The position numbers were made by a program, and so were the translations under genes. The notes beneath the pieces are model-generated. The model was not told the origin of the DNA. It did no database searches and worked only from the letters and a program-made list of their open reading frames with translations. 64,000 nt of DNA. Source: Evernia prunastri. Its lineage: Eukaryota; Ascomycota; Lecanoromycetes; Lecanorales; Parmeliaceae. How positions within the stretch are numbered: position 1 is the stretch's first letter; each line of letters begins with the position of its first letter. The DNA is taken from contig NKYR01000006.1 of assembly GCA_003184365.1 (NCBI GenBank), forward strand, positions 248,001-312,000. The letters run 5' to 3'. Below, piece by piece: positions 1 to 11,601 of the stretch.

Positions 1-1445
1 ACGTTCAAAGCTACGCCGCAGAACAAAGGCGCCGATTCCTGCTCATTGATCGTTCTTATCGCAGCGGTAAGCGCATCGGTATTACTCTCTACCACCGAGC
101 GAGGTATCAGACGGCCACCGTACTGCGCGGTGCCGACCTCGATTGGGAGCTGGAACGTGTTGAATTCATCCAAGTAGGTAGGAAAGTCCGTCGGACCGGT
201 CATGTTGTACTTGATCCCAAGATTATTCAACGCATCGAGGAAAGGCTGGAGAAGCTCTTTAGCTTCCGAAGCCGGGATACCAGGACCCGTGAACGGCGTG
301 AGGGTGAAAGCCGTGCTGGTGACATAGTACACCGTCATGGCGCCGGCATCCACGAGCTTCGGGAGATTCTCATGCCAGGCGGTCAGGGCCGCGTAATAAG
401 TATCTGTCGATATCCCCTCGCTTGAGAACGTGAGATTGGCACCCGAGACGGGTATATCGACATGTGCTTTCGACGTCAGCGACCACACCACCCCATAGGT
501 GCCCCCTCCGCCTCCGCTGAGCGCCCAATACAAATCCGCGTTCTCCCTCGGGTTTGCCCTCACAAACTCTCCGGTTCCAGTAACGACTTCCCATTCCAGC
601 GTCTGATCAGCAGCTAGACCGTACTTCGACGCTAAGGCCGAATGGCCCCCTCCTTGCGTGTATCCGCCGGCGAGGCCAACGGTCGGGCATTCGCCTCCGG
701 TGAAAGAATATCCGACTTGGTGTGCGGCGGCGTAGGCTTCGAAGCCTTGGACGCCGGCGCCCATTTTGATCGCTTTGCCCGTGTAGGCAGCGGTTTTGTA
801 GTCGATGAAGGAGATGTTTTTGAGGTAGTGAGTCCAGATTGCGAGAGCGAAGGCACCGGTTGACTTTCCGTTGTAGCTGTTTCGGTTAGGATGGTAGCAG
901 TGGAACTGGGTGGTCGCTGGATCGGACTACTCACTCGTGGCCTGTGTTCCTGATGACGAGTCTGATGTTGTTTTTCGTTGCGAACGCGATCCCTTTCGCA
1001 ATATCTGAAGGCTCAGTGACATTGATGGCGTAATCCACATAGTTACCCAGTGTGCAAGGTCGAGACTCCGGAGTGCAAGGGTCGCAGCTCTGATTGGCGT
1101 AGAACGGCGCCATGATAGATGAAGACGACATGAAACTGGTACCTTCAGCATGTGGTAAAATTCATAACGTTCCAAGACTGACTGTTCTTGCGGCAAGAGC
1201 CAATTCTCCTGCAGAGATTTGCAGACGGTAGCATTGTAAGTAGGGTCGTGACATGGTGACCCCAGTGGAACTGTTGCAACCAGCCTGCCGCCCACAGAGC
1301 TGTTCAGTGCTGCCCATTCCGCTTGAGATGGCCAGCAGCTTTCTCCTGGGTAACAACGACACTGGGTGGATGGCGCCAAAGCTGTGGTACCAGTACAGAG
1401 GTAGGCTAAACCTACAGCCAGAAAAATTCGTAACAAGAACATCAT
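1..1445 (-). CDS. Secreted FAD-linked oxidoreductase (BBE-like), 3' end outside window
   Basis: The gene reads as exons 1183-1445, 935-1135 and 1-876, joined by introns of 47 and 58 nt with GT...CAG borders. About 446 residues are visible and the C-terminus (expected BBE domain) lies beyond the window edge. The start ATG at 1445 is followed by a hydrophobic signal peptide ending near TALA, so the product should be secreted. The PCMH-type FAD domain is clear. RNTGHDYNGKSTGAF carries the histidine, and GGECPTVGLAGGY the cysteine, of the bicovalent FAD linkage known in the family, followed by QGGGHSALASKYGLAADQ. Fungal relatives are annotated as isoamyl-alcohol or 6-hydroxy-D-nicotine oxidases. 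The real substrate (alcohol, sugar or secondary metabolite) is not shown by sequence. No related biosynthetic gene lies next to it. Confidence 0.88.
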
Positions 1446-3054
1446 TACACACTGGTTCCAAGATGAATAAATGTCGCTTCTGCAGTGATTAAGGCTCTTG
1501 TGCATGAGAATGATTGTTTATGAATCTATGTAAATGTCAGAAGGGAAGACATGCTAAGACGCTAGTAAAACCCTTCTTAACACATATAACATTGCCCCCT
1601 GTGGGACCCTGATAGGAGATGAAATCAGAGGCACTGACGTATTTATGATGTGTTAATCATCGAGAAGCATGTCGGTGCCCTACCATTCAAATCATCGAGT
1701 TGTCGTGCATAAGCTCAGGACTACATGCTGCCATTACTAATTAGAATCTTTTCAAAAGAGAGCGTTGAGTCTTTCTGTGGATGTTAAGTGGACGGCAAAA
1801 TCTGAAAAGGCGCATGCATATCAATCCATCTTCTCTTCATGTGGGTCCTTGCCAGTCTTATTCGAGGTCTTCTCTCCGCAGGATTCGATCTAAAGAGCCG
1901 TTTTATCCGCCCCCTCACGCTTGCCTATTTAAGGCACCTCACACAAAATTGGAGTTCTGAATATGAGGGGTCCTGTGCTTCCCCCTTGCATTCCATGATG
2001 TTGAAGCATCCACAGTCTGGTCTTTCTCAAAAATGAGTATATGCCGCCGTCTAGGTCTCCCATTCCACTCTGCCACATTGTCGCCGGATCGATGTAACTT
2101 TGTGTGCCCAGATCTCCTGGGTCAGGTGGGAAATGGTACGATTAGGTACACTGCGCTTCACTCACAAAGAGGCAGATATCGCAACTAAGCGTTGACGTCT
2201 ACATCCTCTTGGAGTATTTGAGACTGGCGTCTTTATGTGTAACGTGAATGTCGTCAAACAGGTCCGAACCGGCAGTCACGATGTTTTCCATGACTTGAAT
2301 GGTAGCCAGTTCCACTATCACGTTGTGGGATAGTAACTCACACACCTCCCAGGAGCTATCCGAAACCATTAGGGGTATCGTACCCGGAGGGTGCGTTTTC
2401 CGAAGGGTGTGAATTACCACCCCAAGTGGTACCAAAGAGGACCTCCAACATTTCCGGAAGCTGGTTCACATCGTAAAGCTTGCCACTCCTCCTGTCCCTG
2501 GGCATATACAGTTTGAAGTGTTTCTCATCGGGGTCGACATACACATTCGCCACTGCACCCTTCACATCATATTTGGTCACTTTCTGAGAAATCGTCATAG
2601 TTCTTAAAATTCCATCACTTCGATAGACGTTAGCTTCTTGGGGTTTTTGATACGGAGACTGATCTCACCCTTTTGGCTTTGAAAGCGAACAGCACAGCTG
2701 TGCACCGCTTTGCCACAAACCACCTCCTGGGAGAGATACTTTTGTCTCTTACACGATTATTCGTATCAATTACAACTGAATAGAACCATCGCCCGGGTTT
2801 GTGTTCCAGACCATTGCAGTCAATGTGGCATGTGACCCTCCGTCGGTTTCCAAAAAGGTGGAGAGACAGACATACTGGTCTGTCTAGAGAGCCAAGGAGC
2901 GGTCTGAACTGAGCATATAGCACGAGACGACTACGCAATGTTTCCTAGCCTCACGGCTATCTCAACGGTCTCAAGAACGATCGATTAATATCTGTATAAA
3001 CTTTCCAAGGCGTGTCTTATGTACGGTATTGAGATTGCTGGGATTTCACGACGT
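1446..3054. other. Intergenic, one weak ORF
   Basis: I see no confident gene in this 1.6 kb. A minus-strand ATG ORF at 2356-2598 begins MTISQKVTKYDVKG and looks protein-like, with a charged segment PDEKHFKLYMPRDRRSG. It runs out of frame near 2390, and a second frame carries on to 2199. This could be a small spliced gene or the relic of one. I do not recognise the family. Confidence 0.35.
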
Positions 3055-5166
3055 CTAAACTAAATAGACCAAGTGCAAGTCAAGTCTCTTCCCTGAAATC
3101 GGCTGGAAGCATGACGAGTCAGTGAAATGGCCGATGCGTCGCCAACGAGAATTCGATCCAAGCACAGGCTCGACCAGTAAACCCATCGCTTCATGCCCGC
3201 TCATGTCTGCACAAACGTGGTCCATGTCCTCAAACCCTATAAGTAGCATCCAGGCATCTTGACTCAATAACGTGCTGTAATCCAGCACCGTCTTATATAT
3301 CGGGTTTTCAGCACATACGCGTTGAAGTCTTGCACGGATACAAATCTCTGCACGGTTTTGGAGTCGAGCCACGGGTCTGGTGATGGAGATGAACTCCGCT
3401 TCAATAAGATACGGGCCGGGGAACTCCTGCTCGTCAAGCCACTCGACTGGGCCTACGAGAGATGTCCATGACCACGTTGGTTGGTTATTTCTTATCTGTT
3501 CTTGTGGCTCGCCTTTGACGCGCCAAAGCAATTCCTCCAAAACGTGGGGACACCAAATCCCGCAGCAATTCTCTTTTCCAGTCCGTCGTGCAATCACGTT
3601 AATGAGACCTGTTATAGCAGGAAGACGATCCGTGGGAAATGTCAATACACAGCGGGAGTATTCCTCCACAAGCCGGTGCCAACTGTATAAAAATCCCGAA
3701 GATCCAATCCGTGAATCATCGACAGCATTCACTAAATATCTGTCAAAACCATCCATTTTATCCGCGGACAAATGTGAAGTTCTTTTGTCAAATCGTGGGA
3801 AATTCTCTGATGCTGAGTCAGATGTGCATGACCAATTTATTGTACCGTTTCCAAATGCCAAGATTCTGCCGGATAGGTATTTCTCTTGGACCACCCAGCC
3901 TCTACACAGCAGCGGTCTGGCGTCTTTTCCTGAGCCGCTCCATGTTTCAAGAATAGTGGGCTCTGCTGGATGACTTAACCAAATTTCTTCATCAACCTCG
4001 TCGGAAGCATAGAAACAATCTGTATAACACAGAGGATTGCGTGCTTCGAACAATCTGCAGTTGGCATCTGATGCGGTCACTGCCGCTATAGTACATCTGG
4101 CACCGAGGAATATGTCACCCATGCTGACCAACTCCTTTGCCCAATCATCCTTCACGTCTTGAAGTATGCACAGAGAATCAATCCACAAAAATTTGCATGA
4201 CAAACTTCGTGTAACCGTGATTGCATCTTGAAACAAGATTGGAAGATCAGTGAAGCGTAATCCCTCACGGAATCGTGCCAAGCTTTGTGTTGTCAAGCAT
4301 AAAGACACAGCCTGTCCCCAGCAATGGCTCAATGCAATGTATTCTACCTGTCTGTCCAAGCTGGACTGATCCCTCAGTTTGATGATGGACTGGGAAACAT
4401 CGAGGAGTCGCGATGGTTGCACTCCGTCTCCACACAGCAGTCTCTTTCTTTGACAGTCTGGGTGATAATCGAGGCATTCTCGGAGCCACGTTGTTGCAAG
4501 CTTCATGTATAGATCAGAGCCGGAAAAGGTCGATCGTGGCACAGACTCTCTGGTCCCACCTGTGTAAGGAAGACGTCGAGCGTTGAGCGTTGCAAATTTC
4601 TCAAGTGCATGGTCTTTCGCTGATCTGCAGTAGTACCTTATCTGAGTAGGTCCTTTCCAAGAAGCATCTTCAATGGGTATGCGTAAGACAGTGGGGGAGT
4701 CTTTCAGTACTGAATGTTCTGAGTTGTCAACATCCGTCGCGAGAAAGGGAAGCTTCTCCCAAAAATTTCGAGAGATCCACCAGTTGTAGTATTTCAAACT
4801 ACAGAGATGGCAACCTTGCGCTGCAGCTTTTTCGATGTCTTGAAGCGATACACCCACAAGCTCCAGCTCCGGTGTGGCTGTGTCTGATGGGGCCTTTCTG
4901 AAAATCTGCTTGATTGCCTCTAGGTGCTGCCGACAGTCACCGCAGTACTTATTGCAGGTAATAAGCCTTTCATCTTCCATGGGAAATCTTCCTCCAACAT
5001 CAAGAAAATACGGCTTCTTTTTGATGATAGGCTTTTCCCTTCTGTGCTTGCACGTTCGGACTGCTACCTGCCTATTCCTCTCGTTGTGTCGAATCTCCTG
5101 GTACGGCAGCAGAATATCATTGTCCTTATGTATCTTCTCCACCGGAGGTTGTATGTGATGATCCAT
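3055..5166 (-). CDS. HET-domain protein (heterokaryon incompatibility type)
   Basis: Single-exon ORF of 703 residues from an ATG at 5166. The HET domain spans about residues 275-430 and has all three family blocks: YIALSHCWG, then LPILFQDAITVTR followed by FLWIDSLCILQD, then RGWVVQEKYLSGRILAFG. HET domains are TIR-related and act in non-self recognition and cell death on hyphal fusion; most family members have no proven partner. The region before the domain has paired cysteines (CNKYCGDC, GCHLC) as in many HET proteins. The frame is also open for 13 codons above the ATG back to a TTAG that could be a splice acceptor, so an upstream exon is possible. The C-terminal 270 residues match no domain I recognise. 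The ORF is intact, without frameshift. Confidence 0.9.
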   Translation of the reverse strand: MDHHIQPPVEKIHKDNDILLPYQEIRHNERNRQVAVRTCKHRREKPIIKKKPYFLDVGGRFPMEDERLITCNKYCGDCRQHLEAIKQIFRKAPSDTATPELELVGVSLQDIEKAAAQGCHLCSLKYYNWWISRNFWEKLPFLATDVDNSEHSVLKDSPTVLRIPIEDASWKGPTQIRYYCRSAKDHALEKFATLNARRLPYTGGTRESVPRSTFSGSDLYMKLATTWLRECLDYHPDCQRKRLLCGDGVQPSRLLDVSQSIIKLRDQSSLDRQVEYIALSHCWGQAVSLCLTTQSLARFREGLRFTDLPILFQDAITVTRSLSCKFLWIDSLCILQDVKDDWAKELVSMGDIFLGARCTIAAVTASDANCRLFEARNPLCYTDCFYASDEVDEEIWLSHPAEPTILETWSGSGKDARPLLCRGWVVQEKYLSGRILAFGNGTINWSCTSDSASENFPRFDKRTSHLSADKMDGFDRYLVNAVDDSRIGSSGFLYSWHRLVEEYSRCVLTFPTDRLPAITGLINVIARRTGKENCCGIWCPHVLEELLWRVKGEPQEQIRNNQPTWSWTSLVGPVEWLDEQEFPGPYLIEAEFISITRPVARLQNRAEICIRARLQRVCAENPIYKTVLDYSTLLSQDAWMLLIGFEDMDHVCADMSGHEAMGLLVEPVLGSNSRWRRIGHFTDSSCFQPISGKRLDLHLVYLV

Positions 5167-5215
5167 GGCCGACTTCTTCGGCCTTCCCGATGCCTGTTCC
5201 AGCTTCTAAGGGCTG

Positions 5216-5590
5216 CTAGGTTGGACGACCTTCAATGCAGAGATCGGTATAGCTGATACTTGCTTTGAAGTGTTGTGGACGGCCGCTGTCAGAGCTTTTT
5301 GTCACATTTTCAGATATTCTCCCAGCCTCTGCCAGATTAAATGATCTAGGAATATCCGAGGATTTGGGTGTAGACTGTGGAACCGAGACATGACAATGGC
5401 GCTGAGGTCGACGAGTGCGGCGATCGAAAAGGCCTAAGCCATGTCGGCAGCATTGACACTTGCTCAAGTCCCTGGAGATGAGGAATGGATAGAAACAAAC
5501 AACGCACACAAGTACCCATAAGGAATTGTATCTCGTGGGAGACTGCGCAATTTCAGATGTAGGCGTCTTACGAGCCAAGCCTCGTTGCAT
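5216..5590 (-). CDS. Weak 124-aa ORF just upstream of the HET gene
   Basis: ATG-initiated ORF ending 50 bases before the HET start, same strand. It has a single hydrophobic stretch (SLWVLVCVVCFYPFLI) followed by CQCCRHG. No family is recognised. It could be a 5' exon of the HET gene, spliced to the TTAG acceptor upstream of the HET ATG, a tiny membrane protein, or chance. Confidence 0.2.
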   Translation of the reverse strand: MQRGLARKTPTSEIAQSPTRYNSLWVLVCVVCFYPFLISRDLSKCQCCRHGLGLFDRRTRRPQRHCHVSVPQSTPKSSDIPRSFNLAEAGRISENVTKSSDSGRPQHFKASISYTDLCIEGRPT

Positions 5591-6628
5591 AGCCTCCGTC
5601 TCCGCCTCTTGTGGCTGAGTTTCTCTGGTTTCTTAGACAAGATTCACAGAACTACTCGCACGTTCAACTTCGACGCAGAGACAAGTCCAGACTGAATGAG
5701 CTAACTGAATGCGCAAGTGGTAAAGGCAATATCTCATGTGTCGTTGTGACTTAAAAATATGCATACACCCACGAGGCTAAAACCCTCAGAGCTTATGAAC
5801 CTGATTGAGATGTGTTGGATTTAAGTTGTTACGGACTTAGTGGTCTCTTGTACATGTAGGATGTGCCTGCCGTGTGATAAACAAAGAACTCTATAGGATG
5901 TAGGAGAGACGGCTGTTTATGTGCATTGAAGCCCATGCTGAAGACTGCGCTATTGTGATTTTTGCTACTGAGGTAGCCAAACAACGCGTTATAACACGTG
6001 AATTGATGGGTTGATTCCAACAGTTAGCTTTAGGCTCGTAGGTGTATATCGGACTCCATCATCCGTTCCGTTTTCAACGACGTACCCATTTTCACCAGAC
6101 GGTGGCTGGCCGCTATCGTCACGTGATGTGTCAAGTCTTGGCGCCCCATTGCGCTTGGGCAGATGTAGATATCGAAGGCACTCTAGGGAGGTCCAGCGAC
6201 GAAAACCATTCCTCTATTCCCAGTCCCAATTCGATGAGAGCTCGTGCCTCATAGTCATTACTTGACATCCCGAATACCTGAGTCTTCTCATCCATAGTAG
6301 ATAGACCTTCCCTTGCCCTTTCGACATACGACAACCTCAGCTTATGATCTCGAACATCAACGCAAACCACACTTCGACCATCAGGACAACAGTAATTGAC
6401 CTCAATTGCTCCCTGCGGTCATTCTATCGTTGTCGATAAAGTGTCTCTTGCGCAAGCAATCTTGTTTCATATTCAAAGGACCCTGCTCGAAATGGCCGAC
6501 GGCTTATACAGTCTAGACGCAACGCGAGTAAAGCCCCTTGTTCACTCGACTATTCAAGCGCAAGCTTTTCAGCGCCGTCAACACTTCGGTGCCAGGTCTG
6601 TAGACCTCTCGCACCGACGCATCGGGCC
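5591..6628. other. Intergenic
   Basis: No supported gene. A 79-codon minus ORF at 6131-6370 has no recognisable family and I treat it as chance. The stretch presumably holds the HET promoter and the 3' region of the CorA-like gene. Confidence 0.4.
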
Positions 6629-8349
6629 TCAATCCTTCTTAGGTAGAAATTTCGATCCTGTCATCATCCAAAGAAGGACGAAGGCAACACATATCGCAGT
6701 CACCAAAAGCACAGGGACGCCGATTTCCCAAAACTCGAATAGCGTCCCAGTGGCTCCTTGTGTCAATTCTTGGACATTCATCCCGTAGAAACTAGTCAGT
6801 AGGCTCATGGGAGCCACAATGCCGGCAAGACCAGCAAGGAATACCCCAATCTTACCGAACTGCTCCGCGACCTCGCGGCCACTATCTAACCGCTCGGTGA
6901 TCTGAGTAGTGCTGTAAGAGATGACCTAGGCAATAAGACTTAGGCTTTGTCCTCAGAAATGGAATCTGACTCACCAACTGAACCAGCGCGTCATACTGTC
7001 TCATGTATGTTTGGCAAAGTCGTTGCTCTTGTTGGATCTTCTCTCGAGCTCTCGAGGCTTCGAATTGTGCAGACTTCTTAATCCTCATCGAGCGACGGGT
7101 ATATTCATCGTGACTAGCGTCTGAAAAAGCCTCTGAAGCTACAAGTTGCTGGACCGAAAGAAAGAAAGACTGGAACTCCTCCAATCCGGCAAGATATCTG
7201 TCGATACGTGCGAGTCTGTTCAATTTCTCTAGGATTATAGGCAGATCGTCGAGTTTGGGGACATTGCTAAGCTGATTATTGTCAACGAAAGTACGATGAT
7301 GGGACCAGGTTAGAATCCACTGACCTGTGGTGACGAGTCGATAGGGTCGAATATATCGAACGCAAAGTCAAGTTGCTCCGCGGTCGTTCTCAGAATTGCA
7401 AAGGCTAGTATCCAGACACAGCCCAGCGCCTGCGGGCCCATAGCATGGCTGTCTAGAAGTCGACTCAGGTATATGCTACTAATTTCTTGCGCGAGGCGCA
7501 GCGGACCCACGAAGTTCGTGACAAGGGTGCCTGACACAACGACCGTTAGCGTGGACATGCGCTTTCAAGCTATAGCTTACCAGCCTTGGTTGCAGTCGGT
7601 AGGCAAATGACCATTCGTAGTCTTGTCTGCCGCATGGAAGACCACACAGGCGCCCGGTTGCCGACGAACCAAATCTGTGTGTAGAGCCAAATGACTTTGA
7701 TTCTTTAGCTGTCGCTCTTTGAAAACAGCGTTTTCTATTAGCCACCTACACTGGGAGTCTTCACCTGCGCACGTTGGGCCACCAAGCTCCTGTCTTGATA
7801 CAGTCTCCAGGTCCAGACACCTGTGGCCCCCAAGATGATACTTCGCGATCTCCTGGCAGTATTGTATCAGCCTTTCTTGTGTCTATTCTCCCGAGGTATG
7901 ACCCACATCTAGCAAGCCGCTGGACCATCCCACCACATTGCTGCAGCTACCTGAGTTCTTGTGGCTTTGTATTCAGAATGCTGGATACCTACATCCAGCG
8001 AGTCCTTCGGGGATCTCTAGCCTGGCAGAAGTGAGCTTGGTGTCCATAATTCTGGGCGCAACTGTCCTACCTTGAGATGTTGCAGAAACCCTTCTTGGTT
8101 CTCGAGTCCTCCATGCCACGTAGCAGCGTCGAACCTTTGCCTAGAACCAGGGGAAGACGTAGCCTGGTCTGAGGCTATGTCATCATATATATGTATGTCG
8201 CAACCTTGGCTCTGATAGTAGTCGTTGTCCAGGCTCGAGCGCAGGGAGCTGGAGCCGGAAGCGTGTTCGTTGAGGAAGGGAGTGGAGTCGGGGTGGATCG
8301 AGCCAAGCTCCATGTCACCGTCGCTCTGCGGCCTGTTGCGGCCTGACAT
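6629..8349 (-). CDS. CorA-like membrane protein with GMN motif (copy 1)
   Basis: The C-terminal half is secure. The exon covering about 7325-7530 carries an AMGPQALGCVWILAF segment, 6975-7271 is rich in charged helix (YLAGLEEFQSFFLSVQQL, SRAREKIQQEQRL), and 6629-6925 contains REVAEQFGKIGVFLAGLAG, then MSLLTSFYGMNVQEL and a second hydrophobic helix before the stop. Introns are 6926-6974 and 7272-7324. TM1-YGMN-TM2 is the CorA/Mrs2 signature for pentameric Mg2+ channels, but many fungal members are divergent and transport is unproven. A plausible first exon starts at ATG 8349 (MSGRNRPQSDGDMELGSI). The exons between 7530 and 8050 could not be joined in one frame: two competing open frames overlap there, so the N-terminal half is either multiply spliced or damaged. 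Confidence 0.68.
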
Positions 8350-8823
8350 ACGCCTCGACTATCGCTCCGCTCACTCAGCGGAGAAGGGTGCCAGTGAGAA
8401 GAAGATGAAGCAGCCATGAAGTTGGACTTCCGTCAGGAGCTTGCAAAGGAGATGTTCTATTTTGAGATGCGACTGGGCTTGACGTGCATGCAGCTTTGAG
8501 TGGGGGTGAGCGCCACAATGCAGATCGCTTCAGGGGTAGAGATGGGGCTGTGTGCGAGAGATAACCCTCGGGGACACCTTTGTCGCAATCAATTTCGAAG
8601 CTCACTTTACTTCAGATCAGGATTTCATTTTTGAACACCCCAGTATCGCTTGGAAACCACTAGATCTATAATCTATGTTGTTGTGGAACAACGACCACGA
8701 TACAAAATCTAGTGACACGCAACCTCCGCTTCTCAAATGACAGTGCGGCACGATTCATCAAACGACCATTGCCAATGGACTCACACAGTGCTGGTCCAAT
8801 CACAGCTCCAAGAAAGTGCCGCT
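8350..8823. other. Intergenic between CorA-like and MFS genes
   Basis: About 470 bases with no gene. They should contain the CorA-like gene's promoter and the MFS gene's 3' UTR. No motif stands out. Confidence 0.4.
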
Positions 8824-10544
8824 TTACGTCTGTGGCCCCGTTCCTTGTGGATTGTACCGGCCTCTCAGGCTGTCAATTCTCCTTCGCATTACGGGAATAA
8901 GAACCAGTAATCCACTTGTCATCGTCATTCCGCCAGCGTATGCAACAAGGTACTATGCCTGATCAGAGGGCACTGACAACGTTGTTAAGCCTCTTTGACA
9001 TACCTTGTATCTTCCGATCGCATAATCATCAATCTTTACTTGTGGGGAGAGATTCAAAAGAGCTGTTCCGACCGGGCCTACAGATAGGATCGCCCATCCT
9101 TCAAAGAAACTGAAGAGGCTATGAATCGCGGTGAAAAGCTCGCTGTTGTTTCCGGAGACTTCAGAGAAGAAGGAGAAAAGACAGTTGTGAAATCCTTTCA
9201 TACTTTAGTTCTGGTGGTTCTGGAGGAGACGCACTCACCACCGCTCGTAAGTCCGATGCAAGTGGCGTATATAAACACCACGAGTTTCGTTTTCGCCAGC
9301 CCCCACATCAAGAAATGGAACAGCGATCCTAAGACAGCGGAAGCACCCATCAGTCCCTGGTTAAAGCCTCTGTCGCTCAGCTGGCCGATGATGTAAGTTC
9401 CGACTATGTTGCTACCGAATACCAATGAGAGTGCCAGTGCTTGATCGGGCGTACTAATCTTAATATCCGCGGAGAATTTCGTGATGAACATCATGGGCAC
9501 GTTTGTTACGAATGCGAATAAAAGGGCAACGACTAAGTAAAACGCAACACTCGGGTTTCTCAACGTCGCCAGCTTCGAGACTGGTGGCTGCACAGGCTTT
9601 GAGATGACGGTTGATGCTGGATAACGACCACGGAAGAGTACAACGGTTGGTAAGAGAAGTGCCAGCATCGGAGCCAAAAGAACTCGTAGTGTTTTCTTAT
9701 AGCCATGCTGGTCCAGAAGCCATTGACATATGAGGGGAAACGCCAGACCACCAACTCTGTACCCAAGCCAGATGATACTCATAGCTTGGCTTTGCTTCTT
9801 GTCAAACCATTCCGAGAATATGGAAACGTGCACATAGTTGAGGAGGATGCCTCCAAAACCATAGAGGATGCCTTGCGTCAAGACGACTTGCCAAGCTTCG
9901 CGGGCATAGCTCGCCATGGCCAAAGATAGAAGCATAATCGCGATGCCAGTGAGAACCAAGGTTTGCCGATATTTCGCCGCTTTCGGAAGTATCTGGAACA
10001 TGATTCCTTCCTCTATATCTTGGAGCCCTGGCGCCAAGAGAGGGAGGACTACCGAATCGGCATGCCTCGAAAACCTTTGAGACGAAAGGTGGGTTTGAAA
10101 GATCGGAAACGACTGCGGGAATCCTACGAATCGAAATTTGAATGATCTGCCTCCAGTACGACTTCACGAAGCGATCGACTTACCCCAGACGACAATGAAC
10201 ATGGCAAAAGCGCTGGCCACATAGCTCCATGCGCCAAATCCCTCATCCACCGGCTGCAAGCTGAAACCCTGTGCGGTTTCATCGAAGTCTCCCAGTTCGA
10301 GTGTGTTCGTAGGCAAATCTTGAGTTGAAGGAGACCGAGAACGCTGGTCCTTGGGAATTTTTGGAACCAGTCGGACTTGAGCGGTGGTTTCAGATCTTCC
10401 TCTGACGGTGTCCTTTGACTTATCGTTGATTGGTCCCTCCGCTAGAGCAGGTGGACGCGTAGCAGCCTGGCCTAGAGCGCTCTCGAGGACTTGTTCAGCA
10501 GGCGCTTCGGGCCGTGCTAGATCAACTTGAAGAGCGCTTTCCAT
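8824..10544 (-). CDS. MFS transporter, monocarboxylate (MCT/SLC16-like) family
   Basis: Four exons: 10184-10544, 9239-10123, 9004-9194 and 8824-8952, with introns of 60, 44 and 51 nt. Together they give 521 residues. A hydrophilic N-terminus of about 105 residues precedes TM1, VDEGFGAWSYVASAFAMFIV, which is the MCT-type start. It continues WGFPQSFPIFQTHL, then YGFGGILLNYVHVSIFSEWF in the substrate-path helix region, and a long cytosolic loop before the second six-helix bundle (SVAFYLVVALLFAFV). The last exon is the final helix, YLVAYAGGMTMTSGLLVLIP. Fungal members move monocarboxylates or are orphan exporters; no substrate can be assigned. It is intact, unlike the decayed transporter at 15.6-16.4 kb. 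The neighbouring amidase reads away from it, separated by about 1 kb. Confidence 0.9.
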
Positions 10545-11601
10545 TACATATAGTATGAGCCGTGCGCCCGCCCTCTCGAAGTGTTGACGATTTCGGAGTC
10601 AGGATGTCGGTCGCGATTGCGTAATGAATATCTTGATTTCCAATACCGTATAAATAATTTCACGCCATGTCTAAGAACAAGTTAAAGTACTTGGACTTCA
10701 TACGAAGGAAGAGTCGTACATGTTGCGTGGCAGTTAACGGAGGAATTAAAGAAGGGGAAAAGTCAATGCGGCCTTTTCCGTGCAACTTATAGTCCCTGCA
10801 CGCGGCTCGCAATCACATCGATCGATCGGGAAGCGAGCGGCGTAAGCTAGGGAAAGTGATCAACATTGCATGATCAAAGCGACAGTCAAGCAATATAGCC
10901 TTGTCAGACCTGAACCAATTCCGGAAGAGGCCTGGACTGGATTATATCTGGAGCGGTCAACTGCACAGCTTGATGTTCTATTGATAGTCGATTGTGATGG
11001 AGGGTTACACTACAACGTTTTTTTTTTTCTTTTTTTGAAAAATATAGAGAGGAGCGATCGGCAGTCGAGGGTGAAGAGGTGATGAGTTCCCGTGAGCCGC
11101 TGACGGCTTTTCGGGTCCGCCCCACTTTTTCTTTTTTAACCGCCGAGTTCCACGAGTTGAGCTTCCCTATCTGGACCTCGACAATTCGACCCGAGTCTAG
11201 CGCGAAGCATACGTCACAGCCAACCTTGGAGATGCTTCAGCTTTGCTTCAAGTCACTTTACTCGACACGAAAACAGAGCTGGAATCCTGAATAAAATACA
11301 TACTTTCTTTTTGGTGGGCACAGGAGCCCAACTCATGCATTTGTGGTCCTTGTTCATTACATATATATATTTCATCTGCTAGCGTGCACGAGCACTCTGC
11401 GGTTCTATATAATCAGACAGTGCTCGCATAAGCAGCTGGATTGTTGACCATCATATACATAATACTCCTCTTTCTCTTTTTGTCCGCCGGAAAAACGGCC
11501 CATTTCTTGGTTCGGCCCACTTCACGTTGAGTGCTGCTGGTGTGCGTCACGGGGAAATTGAGAACCATAACAATTCTTATATCCGTGTTTCGACATTAGC
11601 A
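10545..11601. other. Intergenic between divergent MFS and amidase genes
   Basis: About 1 kb serving as upstream region for both flanking genes, which diverge. It contains T-rich stretches (around 11020-11040 and 11127-11140) and a TA repeat near 11360. No coding signal was found. Confidence 0.45.

Noticed and set aside
6131..6370. 79-codon minus ORF downstream of CorA-like copy 1 as a gene or extra exon
   Set aside because: The CorA-like frame already ends with a stop at 6629 and the ORF shows no family features.
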